Assembly: GCF_014207535.1 (NCBI RefSeq)
Contig: NZ_JACHGK010000005.1
Coordinates: 170,594-234,593, forward strand
DNA from: Bacillus benzoevorans
GTDB taxonomy: Bacteria; Bacillota; Bacilli; Bacillales; Cytobacillaceae
Length of the DNA: 64,000 bases
Reading direction: 5' to 3'
Under the pieces are notes generated by a model. That model was not told the origin of the DNA, did no database searches, and worked only from the letters and a program-made list of their open reading frames with translations. This document shows, in pieces, positions 36,992 through 45,496 of this stretch (positions are counted from its first letter, which is position 1; every line of letters begins with the position of its first letter). The position numbers were made by a program, and so were the translations under genes.

Positions 36992-37876
36992 ATGGCGAAG
37001 GAACGCTCTCTTTATGGGTTTCATAAAGAGAACAGCACGGTATGGATACGGAATTTTGTCGGCAATGCCAGGATTGAACAGTGGTACAAAATTCATTCCT
37101 TACTTCATTATGAAAAATCTACTTATCAGGAAATAAGTATCGTGGAATCAAAAGGATTTGGAAGAATGCTGGTATTGGATGGAACGCCGCAAAATTCCAT
37201 GAAGGAGGGATTTATTTATAATGAAATGATCAGCCATATCCCGCTTGTCACACATCCTCATCCGAAAAAAGTAGCGATGATTGGCGGCGGTGATTGCGGA
37301 CCGGCACGGGAAACGATGAAATACAAGGAAGTGGAGCAAATTGATGTGGTTGAACTTGACCCCAAGGTGACGGAATTATGCAGAAAATATTTGACACCTG
37401 CTTCCGCATATGAAAATGAAACAAGATTGACGATGATTCATGAGGATGGCTATGATTGGATACAAAAACAAAAGGATCTATATGATATACTCATGATTGA
37501 CCGTCCGGATCCAGTTGGTCCGGGAACTAAATTATTTTCCAAGGAGTTTTACCAAGCTGTCTATGATGGTCTGACAGATGACGGGATTGTTGTTTTTCAG
37601 TCTGGTTCTCCTTTTTATAATATTTCTACTTTACAGCGTACCGTAAAAAATGTTCAAGTCCATTTCCCGATCGTTTATACGTATTTAGTTACGATTCCAT
37701 TATTCCCGTGCGGCATTTGGAGTTTTACCTTAGCATCAAAAAAATGGGATCCGCTTAAGGCTGATCTCACAAGACTTCAGGATCAAGACACACAGTACAT
37801 TGATAGAGAGGTTTATAAGGCGGCATTTGCTTTACCGAAATATGTAAAAAAACTAGTGGATGAATCTTCGTCATAA
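36992..37876 (+). CDS. speE: Polyamine aminopropyltransferase (spermidine synthase)
   Basis: 294 residues. The SAM-like (decarboxylated) binding motif is MIGGGDCGPARETMKY (about 90-105), preceded by MISHIPLVTHPHPKKV, and the active site acid is in DILMIDRPDPVGPG (about 165-175). The fold transfers aminopropyl groups to putrescine. The GTG at 36983 overlaps the AGGTGAAAGGG site, so the ATG at 36992 is chosen. No speD or speB is adjacent. A terminator-like hairpin directly follows the stop. Confidence 0.92.
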   Translation: MAKERSLYGFHKENSTVWIRNFVGNARIEQWYKIHSLLHYEKSTYQEISIVESKGFGRMLVLDGTPQNSMKEGFIYNEMISHIPLVTHPHPKKVAMIGGGDCGPARETMKYKEVEQIDVVELDPKVTELCRKYLTPASAYENETRLTMIHEDGYDWIQKQKDLYDILMIDRPDPVGPGTKLFSKEFYQAVYDGLTDDGIVVFQSGSPFYNISTLQRTVKNVQVHFPIVYTYLVTIPLFPCGIWSFTLASKKWDPLKADLTRLQDQDTQYIDREVYKAAFALPKYVKKLVDESSS

Positions 37877-37887
37877 AATACAAATGA

Positions 37888-37932
37888 TTTAAGAGCTGTT
37901 GCACAGGGTAAATAAAAATGCAGCAGCTCTTA
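37888..37932. terminator. Bidirectional terminator after speE
   Basis: AAGAGCTGTTGCA / TGCAGCAGCTCTTAT; the 3' side overlaps the stop region of the convergent minus-strand gene. Confidence 0.82.
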
Positions 37933-38616
37933 TTTGCGTTTACCTTCTGCTATTTCCGTTTGAAAAGTAAGAATAACTTGGGAAAGAAGACCGACCATTT
38001 CAGTTTGATGTTTTTCCCTCAATGTCCGAGATAATTCAATTTGAAACGTATGAAAATGTGATCCGTAGCCCATGTAGCCGACACCATCTCCCAGCCGATG
38101 ATAAACAATAGATTCATCGCCATGAAAAAGCTGATCAAATTGAATGCTAAGTTGGGGCATGAGTATTTTTGCCTTGGCGGTAATGGTTTTTTGCAGCCAT
38201 TTTTTCATTTCCCGGGAACAGGAGAGCCCATTAAGCGTACCTATTTCAATCCCATATGGACCGTAATGCTCATCCTTCATTCCGTGAATGGTTAAATGGA
38301 GAAATGGTTTGACTACACGATGTTGTTCCCGATCCAAAAGCTGTAAATACTGCAGAATTTCATTGATCGTTTTCCGGTACTGCTGGATCGCTTTGTTATT
38401 TTGACCGTCCTCTTTTCGATTTAAATCCGAAACCGTTCTGGACACGATGCTGATTATGCCCGCACAGCCCGTTTTCCTGACAAGATTTCCAACGATTTTT
38501 CCGGTATATAAATCAGCTTGAGGCCCTTTAGCGTGCTGCGCATCCACTTGACAAAATAATTTGCCGTTCCCTTTAAAAAATTGGATATAATCTAGCTTTT
38601 GGAATTGGATACTCAT
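37930..38616 (-). CDS. N-formylglutamate amidohydrolase-like protein
   Basis: 228 residues. The motifs SRTVSDLNR (about residues 59-67) and a histidine cluster LHLTIHGM followed by IEIGT resemble the FGase (N-formylglutamate deformylase) superfamily, which uses zinc to cleave amide bonds of glutamate-type substrates. I could not see every catalytic residue. AAGGAGT precedes the ATG. It is divergent from the amidoligase gene (170 bp apart), so the two may share control and it may act on an amide made by that system; this is inference. Confidence 0.55.
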   Translation of the reverse strand: MSIQFQKLDYIQFFKGNGKLFCQVDAQHAKGPQADLYTGKIVGNLVRKTGCAGIISIVSRTVSDLNRKEDGQNNKAIQQYRKTINEILQYLQLLDREQHRVVKPFLHLTIHGMKDEHYGPYGIEIGTLNGLSCSREMKKWLQKTITAKAKILMPQLSIQFDQLFHGDESIVYHRLGDGVGYMGYGSHFHTFQIELSRTLREKHQTEMVGLLSQVILTFQTEIAEGKRK

Positions 38617-38786
38617 TCCGGTACTCCTTATTATTATTGACCAATGCCCGTTATGACTAAATTTACAATAGATATTAAGAAAATAACACAGGAATAATCA
38701 AAAAAATACCATAAGATATTTTAAACTTATGCGAACATCACATTTCACATGCTAGGTTGAAAAAAACTAAATGGGTGGTTTATCTT

Positions 38787-41423
38787 ATGGAGTTAATCAA
38801 CAGCCCGTTCTTTATAGGGGAGGATAAAGAACTTATTCTGCAAATGTTGAAAACAAACAATGTTCAGGCAGTGGAAATAGTCGATGTTAATCACTGCTCC
38901 TATCCAATCATTGGCAGAAAATTCGGTCATCACTCAGGTAGGGATATTAAAATAATACATTCAAAAGAGCAATCCCTCGAAGAGGACTTTGACTATTTTA
39001 CAAAACTTGTTGTGATCGAACATGAGTACAAGCTTGAGGTTCTCGGGTTGGATGTTGTAAAGACAGAGGAAGCCATTGTTCATGCGGTTAAAAATCGGGA
39101 AATACCAATCAGAACGGTGCAATATGGCTGGGAATACGAGGAAATTGATCAGCGCGATCTGCCTAAAGAATGGCTGCAATTAGCGGTACGGGCAGTATAC
39201 GTTACTGGAATGCAGCATGCCTATGTGAAACTAGGAAAGCTCAACAGCGAAAAAGCCATCGTGCTTGATGTGCATCCACTGCCAGCGGAGGATTTTGGAC
39301 AAGAGGAAGATGCAAAGGAAATCTTCACTATTGGAGCAGATATTGAGTTTATGTTAAGCTGCGATGATGAACTTCTGCCTGCTTCCGAGTTTTTTCCGCT
39401 TGAAGGAGCGGTAGGCTGTGACGAAAGGCAAATTGAACAGGATAGTGGTGAATTTGCTTTGGCAGAAATAAGACCGGAACAGTCGGAATCACCCCATGAG
39501 CTTTTCCGCAATATTCAAAGCTTAATCGCTGCTGCCTCTGAAAGGATACCCTATTCCAATATATCCATCCGTGCTGGAAGTATGCCATTTTACGGCTATC
39601 AGTGCGGCGGTCATCTCCATTTGGGCATTAAGCCGTCCGTAAAATTATTACGTGTCCTAGATTATTTTCTCGCTTTTCCCTTGGCCATGCTGGAGCAATC
39701 GAATACAAGCAGGAAGAGAAGAAGGACAAAGCATGGCGGCATAGGGAGATTCCGCCATAAACCCTATGGCTTTGAATATTTATCTTTAAGTTCTTGGATG
39801 ATAAAACCGGAGATCACTTTAGCTGTATTATGTTTAGCTAAACTAGCTGTCTCTCATTTTACAAAGCTGGAAACACCCTATCTATTTCATCCGCTGATAC
39901 AACGTGCATACTATCAAGGGAATCAGCCAGTATTAAAATCGATTTGGCAGGACATAAAAAAACAGATTATCACCAAAACAGATTATTTAAGTTATGAAAA
40001 AGAATTAACCCCCTTTTTTAAATGCATAGAAGAAGGTTATTTATTAAATGAAGCGAAGGACATAAGGAAAAATTGGAATCTAGAAATCCCAAATCAGGAG
40101 TATGAAAGAGGACTAATCATACACGTTCCGAAAAAAATACGGGAAAAATTCCACTTATCTGTCGGGGAAGATACGTTTGTATGTGCAGGGAAGTCTATGT
40201 CGAAAGCCACCATTCGACCGTATTCCTTTTCATTTCGAAATTCTAAGATCATCCAACTCACACCGAAATTGCGGGAAAATCTTTCGCTGCCGAAAGAATG
40301 GAATCCCAAAATTCTGCCAGCAAATGGTTCCCTCATTCTTGGTCCTATTTTAGGGATTCTTACCAATCGGCCTTTCGAGCGGCAGGGTACTTACTTCCAG
40401 CATATCAGTAAAATGGCGATAAATAAGCAAATGCTTGTTTATGTGTTTGAGCCAAAAGATATTATCTGGGAAAAGCAGTTAATAAAAGGGACGACAACGG
40501 AAGGTGAAGGGTTATTTCCATTCCCGGCAGTGATCTATGATCGTTATTTCCTAACCAGAAAAAAACAAATAAAAGAAATAGAAGAGATTCGGGCTAAACT
40601 TCAGTTTATTTATCAAATCCCTTTTATCAATTCCCCGAAACTATTTGATTTAACAGGAGATAAATGGCTGTCTTACCAGGTTTTAAAGGAAAAGCATGAA
40701 GAGTATCTGCCTGATACGTGCATTTATAAGCAGCCATCAGATATCAAAGAGATGATCGATCTGTATGGGGAAGTTTTTATTAAACCTTTAGGAGGGGCGT
40801 TAGGGAAAGGAATCATACAGGTGATGCAAAACCCTTCAGGTCTGTATTGGATGAATCCGAAACAGCAAAACTTCCAGCCGCTTGGGGCAGTAGAGGATCT
40901 GACCGCAACCTTATTTCCGCAAATAGAAAGGGGTCCTTATGTACTTCAAGAAGCTGTCAGAAGAAAAAAATTAAATGAACATTATGTAGAAATAAGAGTG
41001 TATATGCAAAAAAATGGCAGAATGAAGTGGGTAAGGACAGGGATGGTGGCACGCTTAACAAATGAGGGTATCATGACGGTGGAAACGGAAATTAACCGGC
41101 GTGCAAGTATTGTCCTGAGTAAATTGTATCCGAATCCGAACGAAAGACGAATCATCAAAAATCAAATTACAAAGGTGACAAAAAGTGTTGTCGAGACGAT
41201 TGAACACACAGTGGGGACTTTTGGTGAACTAGCGGTGGATATCTGTATTGATCAATATGATACGATTAAAATTCTTGAGGTAAACGCGAAGCCGGATAAT
41301 TTATTTTCCCAAGTCAATGCCTATAAACTTCGCAATCTAGCGGCACAACGGCTGCTTAATTATGCTACAGCACTTTCAGGCTTTGTCTGGAATGATAAAG
41401 AGGAATCAGGAGGGTTTAGTTAA
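38787..41423 (+). CDS. Amidoligase-ATP-grasp fusion (COOH-NH2 ligase type 2 + YheC/YheD-like)
   Basis: 878 residues. After an uncharacterised N-terminal region (1-175), residues about 180-370 match glutamine-synthetase-fold amidoligases: GADIEFML, a CGGHLHLGIKPS metal-ligand block and a following SSWMIKP. Residues about 440-860 match the YheC/YheD ATP-grasp family: ILGILTNRPF, FIKPLGGALGKGI (664-676), GPYVLQEAV and the metal acid in ILEVNAKPDN (829-838). Both halves join an amine to a carboxylate with ATP. The ATG at 38787 has GGGTGG upstream; the TTG at 38757 has no site. It is one base from the next gene and heads the operon. Confidence 0.8.
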   Translation: MELINSPFFIGEDKELILQMLKTNNVQAVEIVDVNHCSYPIIGRKFGHHSGRDIKIIHSKEQSLEEDFDYFTKLVVIEHEYKLEVLGLDVVKTEEAIVHAVKNREIPIRTVQYGWEYEEIDQRDLPKEWLQLAVRAVYVTGMQHAYVKLGKLNSEKAIVLDVHPLPAEDFGQEEDAKEIFTIGADIEFMLSCDDELLPASEFFPLEGAVGCDERQIEQDSGEFALAEIRPEQSESPHELFRNIQSLIAAASERIPYSNISIRAGSMPFYGYQCGGHLHLGIKPSVKLLRVLDYFLAFPLAMLEQSNTSRKRRRTKHGGIGRFRHKPYGFEYLSLSSWMIKPEITLAVLCLAKLAVSHFTKLETPYLFHPLIQRAYYQGNQPVLKSIWQDIKKQIITKTDYLSYEKELTPFFKCIEEGYLLNEAKDIRKNWNLEIPNQEYERGLIIHVPKKIREKFHLSVGEDTFVCAGKSMSKATIRPYSFSFRNSKIIQLTPKLRENLSLPKEWNPKILPANGSLILGPILGILTNRPFERQGTYFQHISKMAINKQMLVYVFEPKDIIWEKQLIKGTTTEGEGLFPFPAVIYDRYFLTRKKQIKEIEEIRAKLQFIYQIPFINSPKLFDLTGDKWLSYQVLKEKHEEYLPDTCIYKQPSDIKEMIDLYGEVFIKPLGGALGKGIIQVMQNPSGLYWMNPKQQNFQPLGAVEDLTATLFPQIERGPYVLQEAVRRKKLNEHYVEIRVYMQKNGRMKWVRTGMVARLTNEGIMTVETEINRRASIVLSKLYPNPNERRIIKNQITKVTKSVVETIEHTVGTFGELAVDICIDQYDTIKILEVNAKPDNLFSQVNAYKLRNLAAQRLLNYATALSGFVWNDKEESGGFS

Positions 41424-42833
41424 ATGATACACATAGTCCTGCGCGAAATCGTACAGCATCTGGACGGACATGTCATTCATGGCAGAGACGATCACATCAT
41501 GAAAAGTGTGATAAAAAGAACGAAGAAAGACATTGACCATCACACATTGCTTTTTCATGTAAATAGGGATTCGATTAATGGTCAATACTGGTCTGCTAAA
41601 CAAGCTGTTGCTGTCGTCACAGATGTACCGGAACAATGCAAAAATTTACATGATGAAATAAGTGTGATTGCAGTCGACAATGTCAAGGAGGCCTATTGGA
41701 AATTTATTGATTACTACAGGGGTCTATTTGATATCCCGGTCATTGGGGTTACCGGTACATGCGGCAAAACGACCACGAAAGAAATGATTGCTCAAATGCT
41801 TGAACATGATTATAACATTGATTATACCTGGATGAGCATGAATTCAATGAGCGTTAATCTGCGATATTTAATGCGATTGAAGAAGGAAACGGAAATAGCT
41901 GTTTATGAAATGCCCGTTGCCTATCCCGGTTATTTAAAAATTGCCTGCCGCTATTTTAAACCGCAGATTCGTGTGCTGCTTAACATCGATGTTCACCATT
42001 TGGCTGATTGTGAGACACCCGAAGTGTATATGAAGGCCAAAGGCGAGATTACCGACGGATTAGACCCTGAAACAGGCATTTTGATCCTGAATGGTGACGA
42101 TGAAAACATTAAACGAATCGTGGATGTCAGTCCATTTAAGCAGGTGATTTATTTTGGTAAAGGGGCAGGTATGCATTTCCATGCAGAGGACATTCAATAT
42201 GGGGAACAAGGAATGAGATTCAAGCTGCAGTATGAAGGAAAGCCGTATCATGTCTATGTCCCGGGTTTAGGCGAGCATAATGTTTACAATGCTCTTGCTG
42301 CTCTTGCCGCCGTTGTCTCGGCAGGGGTTGACTTAGAAAAGGCGATACAATATCTCGCTGATTTTGAACATGTAGAAGAACATCTGGAATTCAAATCAGG
42401 AGTAAATGGCTGTACAGTGATTGATGATACTTGGAATTCTTCCCCGCTCTCCATGAAGACCGGACTTCAAGTATTGAAGGAAGCGGCCACAGGAAAGTTA
42501 TCCATTGCCTTGTTAGGGTACATGCCCCAGCTTGGAGATAGCCGATATGCCACTCTGGAGTACCGTAAGCTGGGTGAAACGGCAGTCCATTTCGGGATAG
42601 ACCTATTAATTGTAGTAGGAAAAGAAGCGGTGGAAATTGGAAAAGGGGCACTGGATGCGGGAATGGATCAGTCTAAAGTATTTTTCTGTGAAACGGGAAC
42701 AGAACTTAACACTAGACTGCAAGATAAAGTGAACAAAGACACGGTACTTTTATTAAAAATTACCCACCGTGTTATGAAGCAGCCCTCTTTTAAAACATTT
42801 AAAAAGTATCTAATTCCAAATAAGGATGAGTAG
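41424..42833 (+). CDS. Mur ligase family protein (MurF-like)
   Basis: 469 residues. The P-loop is GVTGTCGKTT (108-117), the central domain has NSMSVNLRYL, VYEMPVAYPGYLKI and LLNIDVHHLADC, then NGDDENIK and PGLGEHNVYNALAALA; the C-terminal domain has IDDTWNSSPLSMK. Such enzymes form an amide between a carboxylate and an amino acid or peptide. The regular UDP-MurNAc-pentapeptide genes are elsewhere in the genome, so this stand-alone copy likely serves the adjacent cluster. The start codon follows the upstream stop directly with AGGAGGG inside the previous gene. Confidence 0.82.
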   Translation: MIHIVLREIVQHLDGHVIHGRDDHIMKSVIKRTKKDIDHHTLLFHVNRDSINGQYWSAKQAVAVVTDVPEQCKNLHDEISVIAVDNVKEAYWKFIDYYRGLFDIPVIGVTGTCGKTTTKEMIAQMLEHDYNIDYTWMSMNSMSVNLRYLMRLKKETEIAVYEMPVAYPGYLKIACRYFKPQIRVLLNIDVHHLADCETPEVYMKAKGEITDGLDPETGILILNGDDENIKRIVDVSPFKQVIYFGKGAGMHFHAEDIQYGEQGMRFKLQYEGKPYHVYVPGLGEHNVYNALAALAAVVSAGVDLEKAIQYLADFEHVEEHLEFKSGVNGCTVIDDTWNSSPLSMKTGLQVLKEAATGKLSIALLGYMPQLGDSRYATLEYRKLGETAVHFGIDLLIVVGKEAVEIGKGALDAGMDQSKVFFCETGTELNTRLQDKVNKDTVLLLKITHRVMKQPSFKTFKKYLIPNKDE

Positions 42834-42851
42834 AAGAAAGGAGCAGAACTA

Positions 42852-44369
42852 ATGATAAAAAAAACAACGCAGCTGCGCGCGCTTTTACAAAGTTCGCAGC
42901 TAGAACTGCTCATGGAGGCTCATCATGCATTGTCTGCTAAAATTGTAGAAAATACCGGATTTAAAGGGATCTGGGCAAGCGGTCTATCGATGTCTGCAGC
43001 AATGGGAGTAAGAGATAATAATGAAGCTTCATGGACGCAAGTTTTAGAAGTATTAGAGTTTATGAGTGACGCCACAACCATCCCTATTTTGCTAGACGGT
43101 GATACCGGTTACGGAAATTTCAATAACGCCCGCCGGTTAGTCAAAAAGCTTGAGCAGCGAGGCATTGCAGGAGTCTGTATTGAAGATAAGCTATTTCCGA
43201 AAACGAATTCTTTTATTAAAGGAGAAGCGCAGCCGCTTGCCGATATAGAAGAATTTAGCAAAAAAATAAGAGCGATGAAAGACACGCAAAAAGATGATGA
43301 TTTTGTGGTGATATCCCGTGTCGAGGCTTTTATAGCGGGTTGGGGTCTTAGAGAAGCGCTGCGCCGTGCGGAATCATATATGGAAGCCGGATGCGATGCC
43401 ATCCTCATCCATAGTAAAAAAAATACGATCCATGAGATTGAAGCCTTTATGAAGGAATGGGGGGACCGGCTCCCGGTTGTCGTGGTCCCAACCAAGTATT
43501 ATACGGTGCCAACTGAGAAACTGCGGCAGCTTTCCATCAGTATGGTCATTTGGGCGAACCATAATTTGCGTGCCTCTATTACAGCAATGGAGAATGTATC
43601 GAGGCAAATCTATGAGCAAGAAAGCATCAGTTCGATTGAAAACGAAGTGGCGCCGCTAGAAAAAGTATTTGCCTTGCAAGGTGCGGGAGAATTGGCAGAT
43701 GCCGAAAAAATCTATCTTCCGCAGCCTGAACACGAGGCGAAAGCGCTGATCTTGGTAAGATACCCTGAGGCGAAACATCTGGTCCAGCAGCAAATGGACC
43801 AATTGAATCTAGGCGGAATCAAAAACATCAGCATTGAGGATGCTTCCAACAAGAATAAGAGCCATCAAGATGCAGCAAGGCAAACTGACCTACAGTTGTT
43901 ATATCAAGCAAGTAGAAACCTAAGCGGTGAGACCATTATCAGCTTCGGAGAAATCACTTACAAACCTTATCTCATTGATGAATTATTATCTGTTAAGAAT
44001 GATATTGTCATTTTAGCTGATGCAGACGCAGAGAAAGTTCAAGCTGGATACGGCATTACCGGGACTGAACCCTATACAAGGCTGCATTTTTCCGCAACAG
44101 TTGCGATGAAACAATTTTCAAAACAGTTGAACAATAGTTCCGCGCACGGTGTATTTTTCGGTCTTTGGAAGGTATCGGCAAAAGGGGCTGAAATTTTATG
44201 CGAAACTTTAGCGATGCTTTCGAAAAGAAGTGATTTTGCCCAACTGACTTTTGAAGAATTATTTGCCTCCATGATGAAGCATCATCGCATTGTGATTAAA
44301 TATATTAAAGGACAATGGCTGAATGTAAATGACTATGAAAAACTGAGGCAGCAAGGTGATGAAAAATGA
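42852..44369 (+). CDS. Phosphoenolpyruvate phosphomutase with C-terminal nucleotidyltransferase-like domain
   Basis: 505 residues. The first 300 residues are a PEP mutase (isocitrate-lyase superfamily): LDGDTGYGN (residues about 79-87) and the diagnostic EDKLFPKTNS at 111-120, which fits the PepM signature EDKx5NS. This enzyme forms the C-P bond by rearranging PEP to phosphonopyruvate. The C-terminal 200 residues contain ETIISFGEITYKPYLIDELL and DIVILADADAEK, as in nucleotidyltransferases, but lack the N-terminal GxGxR nucleotide loop, so it may be inactive or regulatory. The ribosome site is AAGAAAGGAG. Confidence 0.92.
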   Translation: MIKKTTQLRALLQSSQLELLMEAHHALSAKIVENTGFKGIWASGLSMSAAMGVRDNNEASWTQVLEVLEFMSDATTIPILLDGDTGYGNFNNARRLVKKLEQRGIAGVCIEDKLFPKTNSFIKGEAQPLADIEEFSKKIRAMKDTQKDDDFVVISRVEAFIAGWGLREALRRAESYMEAGCDAILIHSKKNTIHEIEAFMKEWGDRLPVVVVPTKYYTVPTEKLRQLSISMVIWANHNLRASITAMENVSRQIYEQESISSIENEVAPLEKVFALQGAGELADAEKIYLPQPEHEAKALILVRYPEAKHLVQQQMDQLNLGGIKNISIEDASNKNKSHQDAARQTDLQLLYQASRNLSGETIISFGEITYKPYLIDELLSVKNDIVILADADAEKVQAGYGITGTEPYTRLHFSATVAMKQFSKQLNNSSAHGVFFGLWKVSAKGAEILCETLAMLSKRSDFAQLTFEELFASMMKHHRIVIKYIKGQWLNVNDYEKLRQQGDEK

Positions 44370-45496
44370 TCGAGACTTATCAGTTTGGTACTGAATGTAA
44401 AAAATTAGGTTTTCATTTTTTTACAGGTGTCCCCTGTTCCTTTTTAAATCCGCTGATTAATTTTGCGATTAATGAATGTGAATATATAACAGCTGTAAAT
44501 GAAGGAGAAGCTGTCTCCATTGCAGCAGGAGCGGCAATAGGAGGAAAAAAATCTGTTGTCCTGATGCAAAATTCTGGTTTAACGAATGCCTCATCCCCCT
44601 TAACATCCCTTATTTTTCCATTTCGTATTCCGATATTGGGTTTTGTCAGTCTCCGCGGTGCAGCTGGTCTAAATGACGAACCACAGCATGAATTAATGGG
44701 CAGGATTACAGCGGAATGGCTGACAAGCATGAACATCCATTGGGAGTACCTTTCTGATAGGATGGAAGAGGCTTTGCAGCAGCTGAACAAGGCTAATGCC
44801 TTCATTGATAAAAATGAGCCCTTTTTCTTTATTGTTAAAAAAGGTACGCTAGCAAAAACCGAGCTGCAAAAACAGACAGTTAAAACAACCAATAATGCTG
44901 TTAAACTGAGCAAAAGCACTGCTGACGAATTTCCCGCCCGGATCGACGCGTTAAAAGTTATCCAATCACATGCCGATCAAGAAACCGTAGTGCTGGCCAC
45001 CACCGGCAAAACGGGCAGGGAACTTTACCAATTAAAAGACGCATCCAATCAATTATATATGGTCGGTTCAATGGGCTGTGTCCCTTCGCTTGCCCTTGGA
45101 ATATGCCTGGCAAGAAAGGAAAAGGATGTGATTGCTATTGACGGGGATGGAGCTATCCTCATGCGTTTAGGAAGTCTTGCGACTAATGGTTATAATAGTC
45201 CTCCGAATCTGCTTCACATTCTACTCGATAATCAAACACACGATTCAACAGGCGGACAGCAAACCGTCTCACATAATGTACAGTTTGTCGATATCGCTGC
45301 CGCGTGCGGTTATCACAGAGCAGTTTACGTCCATTCCTTATCCGAGTTGGACGGTTATATTCAGGAATGGAAAAGCAGCAAAAAGCTCACCTTTTTACAC
45401 CTGAAAATTGCGCATGGCTCTCTGAAAGAGCTGGGGCGTCCATCCATTAAGCCCTTTGAAGTAAAGGAAAGACTGCAGGTGTTTCTGAATGATTAA
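44366..45496 (+). CDS. Phosphonopyruvate decarboxylase
   Basis: 376-residue thiamin-diphosphate enzyme; it decarboxylates phosphonopyruvate to phosphonoacetaldehyde, pulling the unfavourable PEP mutase step forward. The N-terminal part has the catalytic Glu in NEGEAVSIAAGAAIGG and the GLTNASSPLTSL motif. The C-terminal part has the ThDP/Mg2+ motif DGDGAILMRLGSLAT (about 258-272) and LLDNQTHDSTGGQQT. It begins within the last codons of the PEP mutase gene (ATGA overlap) and ends 8 bp inside the next gene. Confidence 0.93.
   Translation: MIETYQFGTECKKLGFHFFTGVPCSFLNPLINFAINECEYITAVNEGEAVSIAAGAAIGGKKSVVLMQNSGLTNASSPLTSLIFPFRIPILGFVSLRGAAGLNDEPQHELMGRITAEWLTSMNIHWEYLSDRMEEALQQLNKANAFIDKNEPFFFIVKKGTLAKTELQKQTVKTTNNAVKLSKSTADEFPARIDALKVIQSHADQETVVLATTGKTGRELYQLKDASNQLYMVGSMGCVPSLALGICLARKEKDVIAIDGDGAILMRLGSLATNGYNSPPNLLHILLDNQTHDSTGGQQTVSHNVQFVDIAAACGYHRAVYVHSLSELDGYIQEWKSSKKLTFLHLKIAHGSLKELGRPSIKPFEVKERLQVFLND

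Noticed and set aside
38686..38718. SigK-like promoter (AC, then CATAAGATA) before the amidoligase gene
   Set aside because: The -10-like word fits, but the spacing to the nearest AC is 20 nt, too long to claim; sporulation control remains only an idea.
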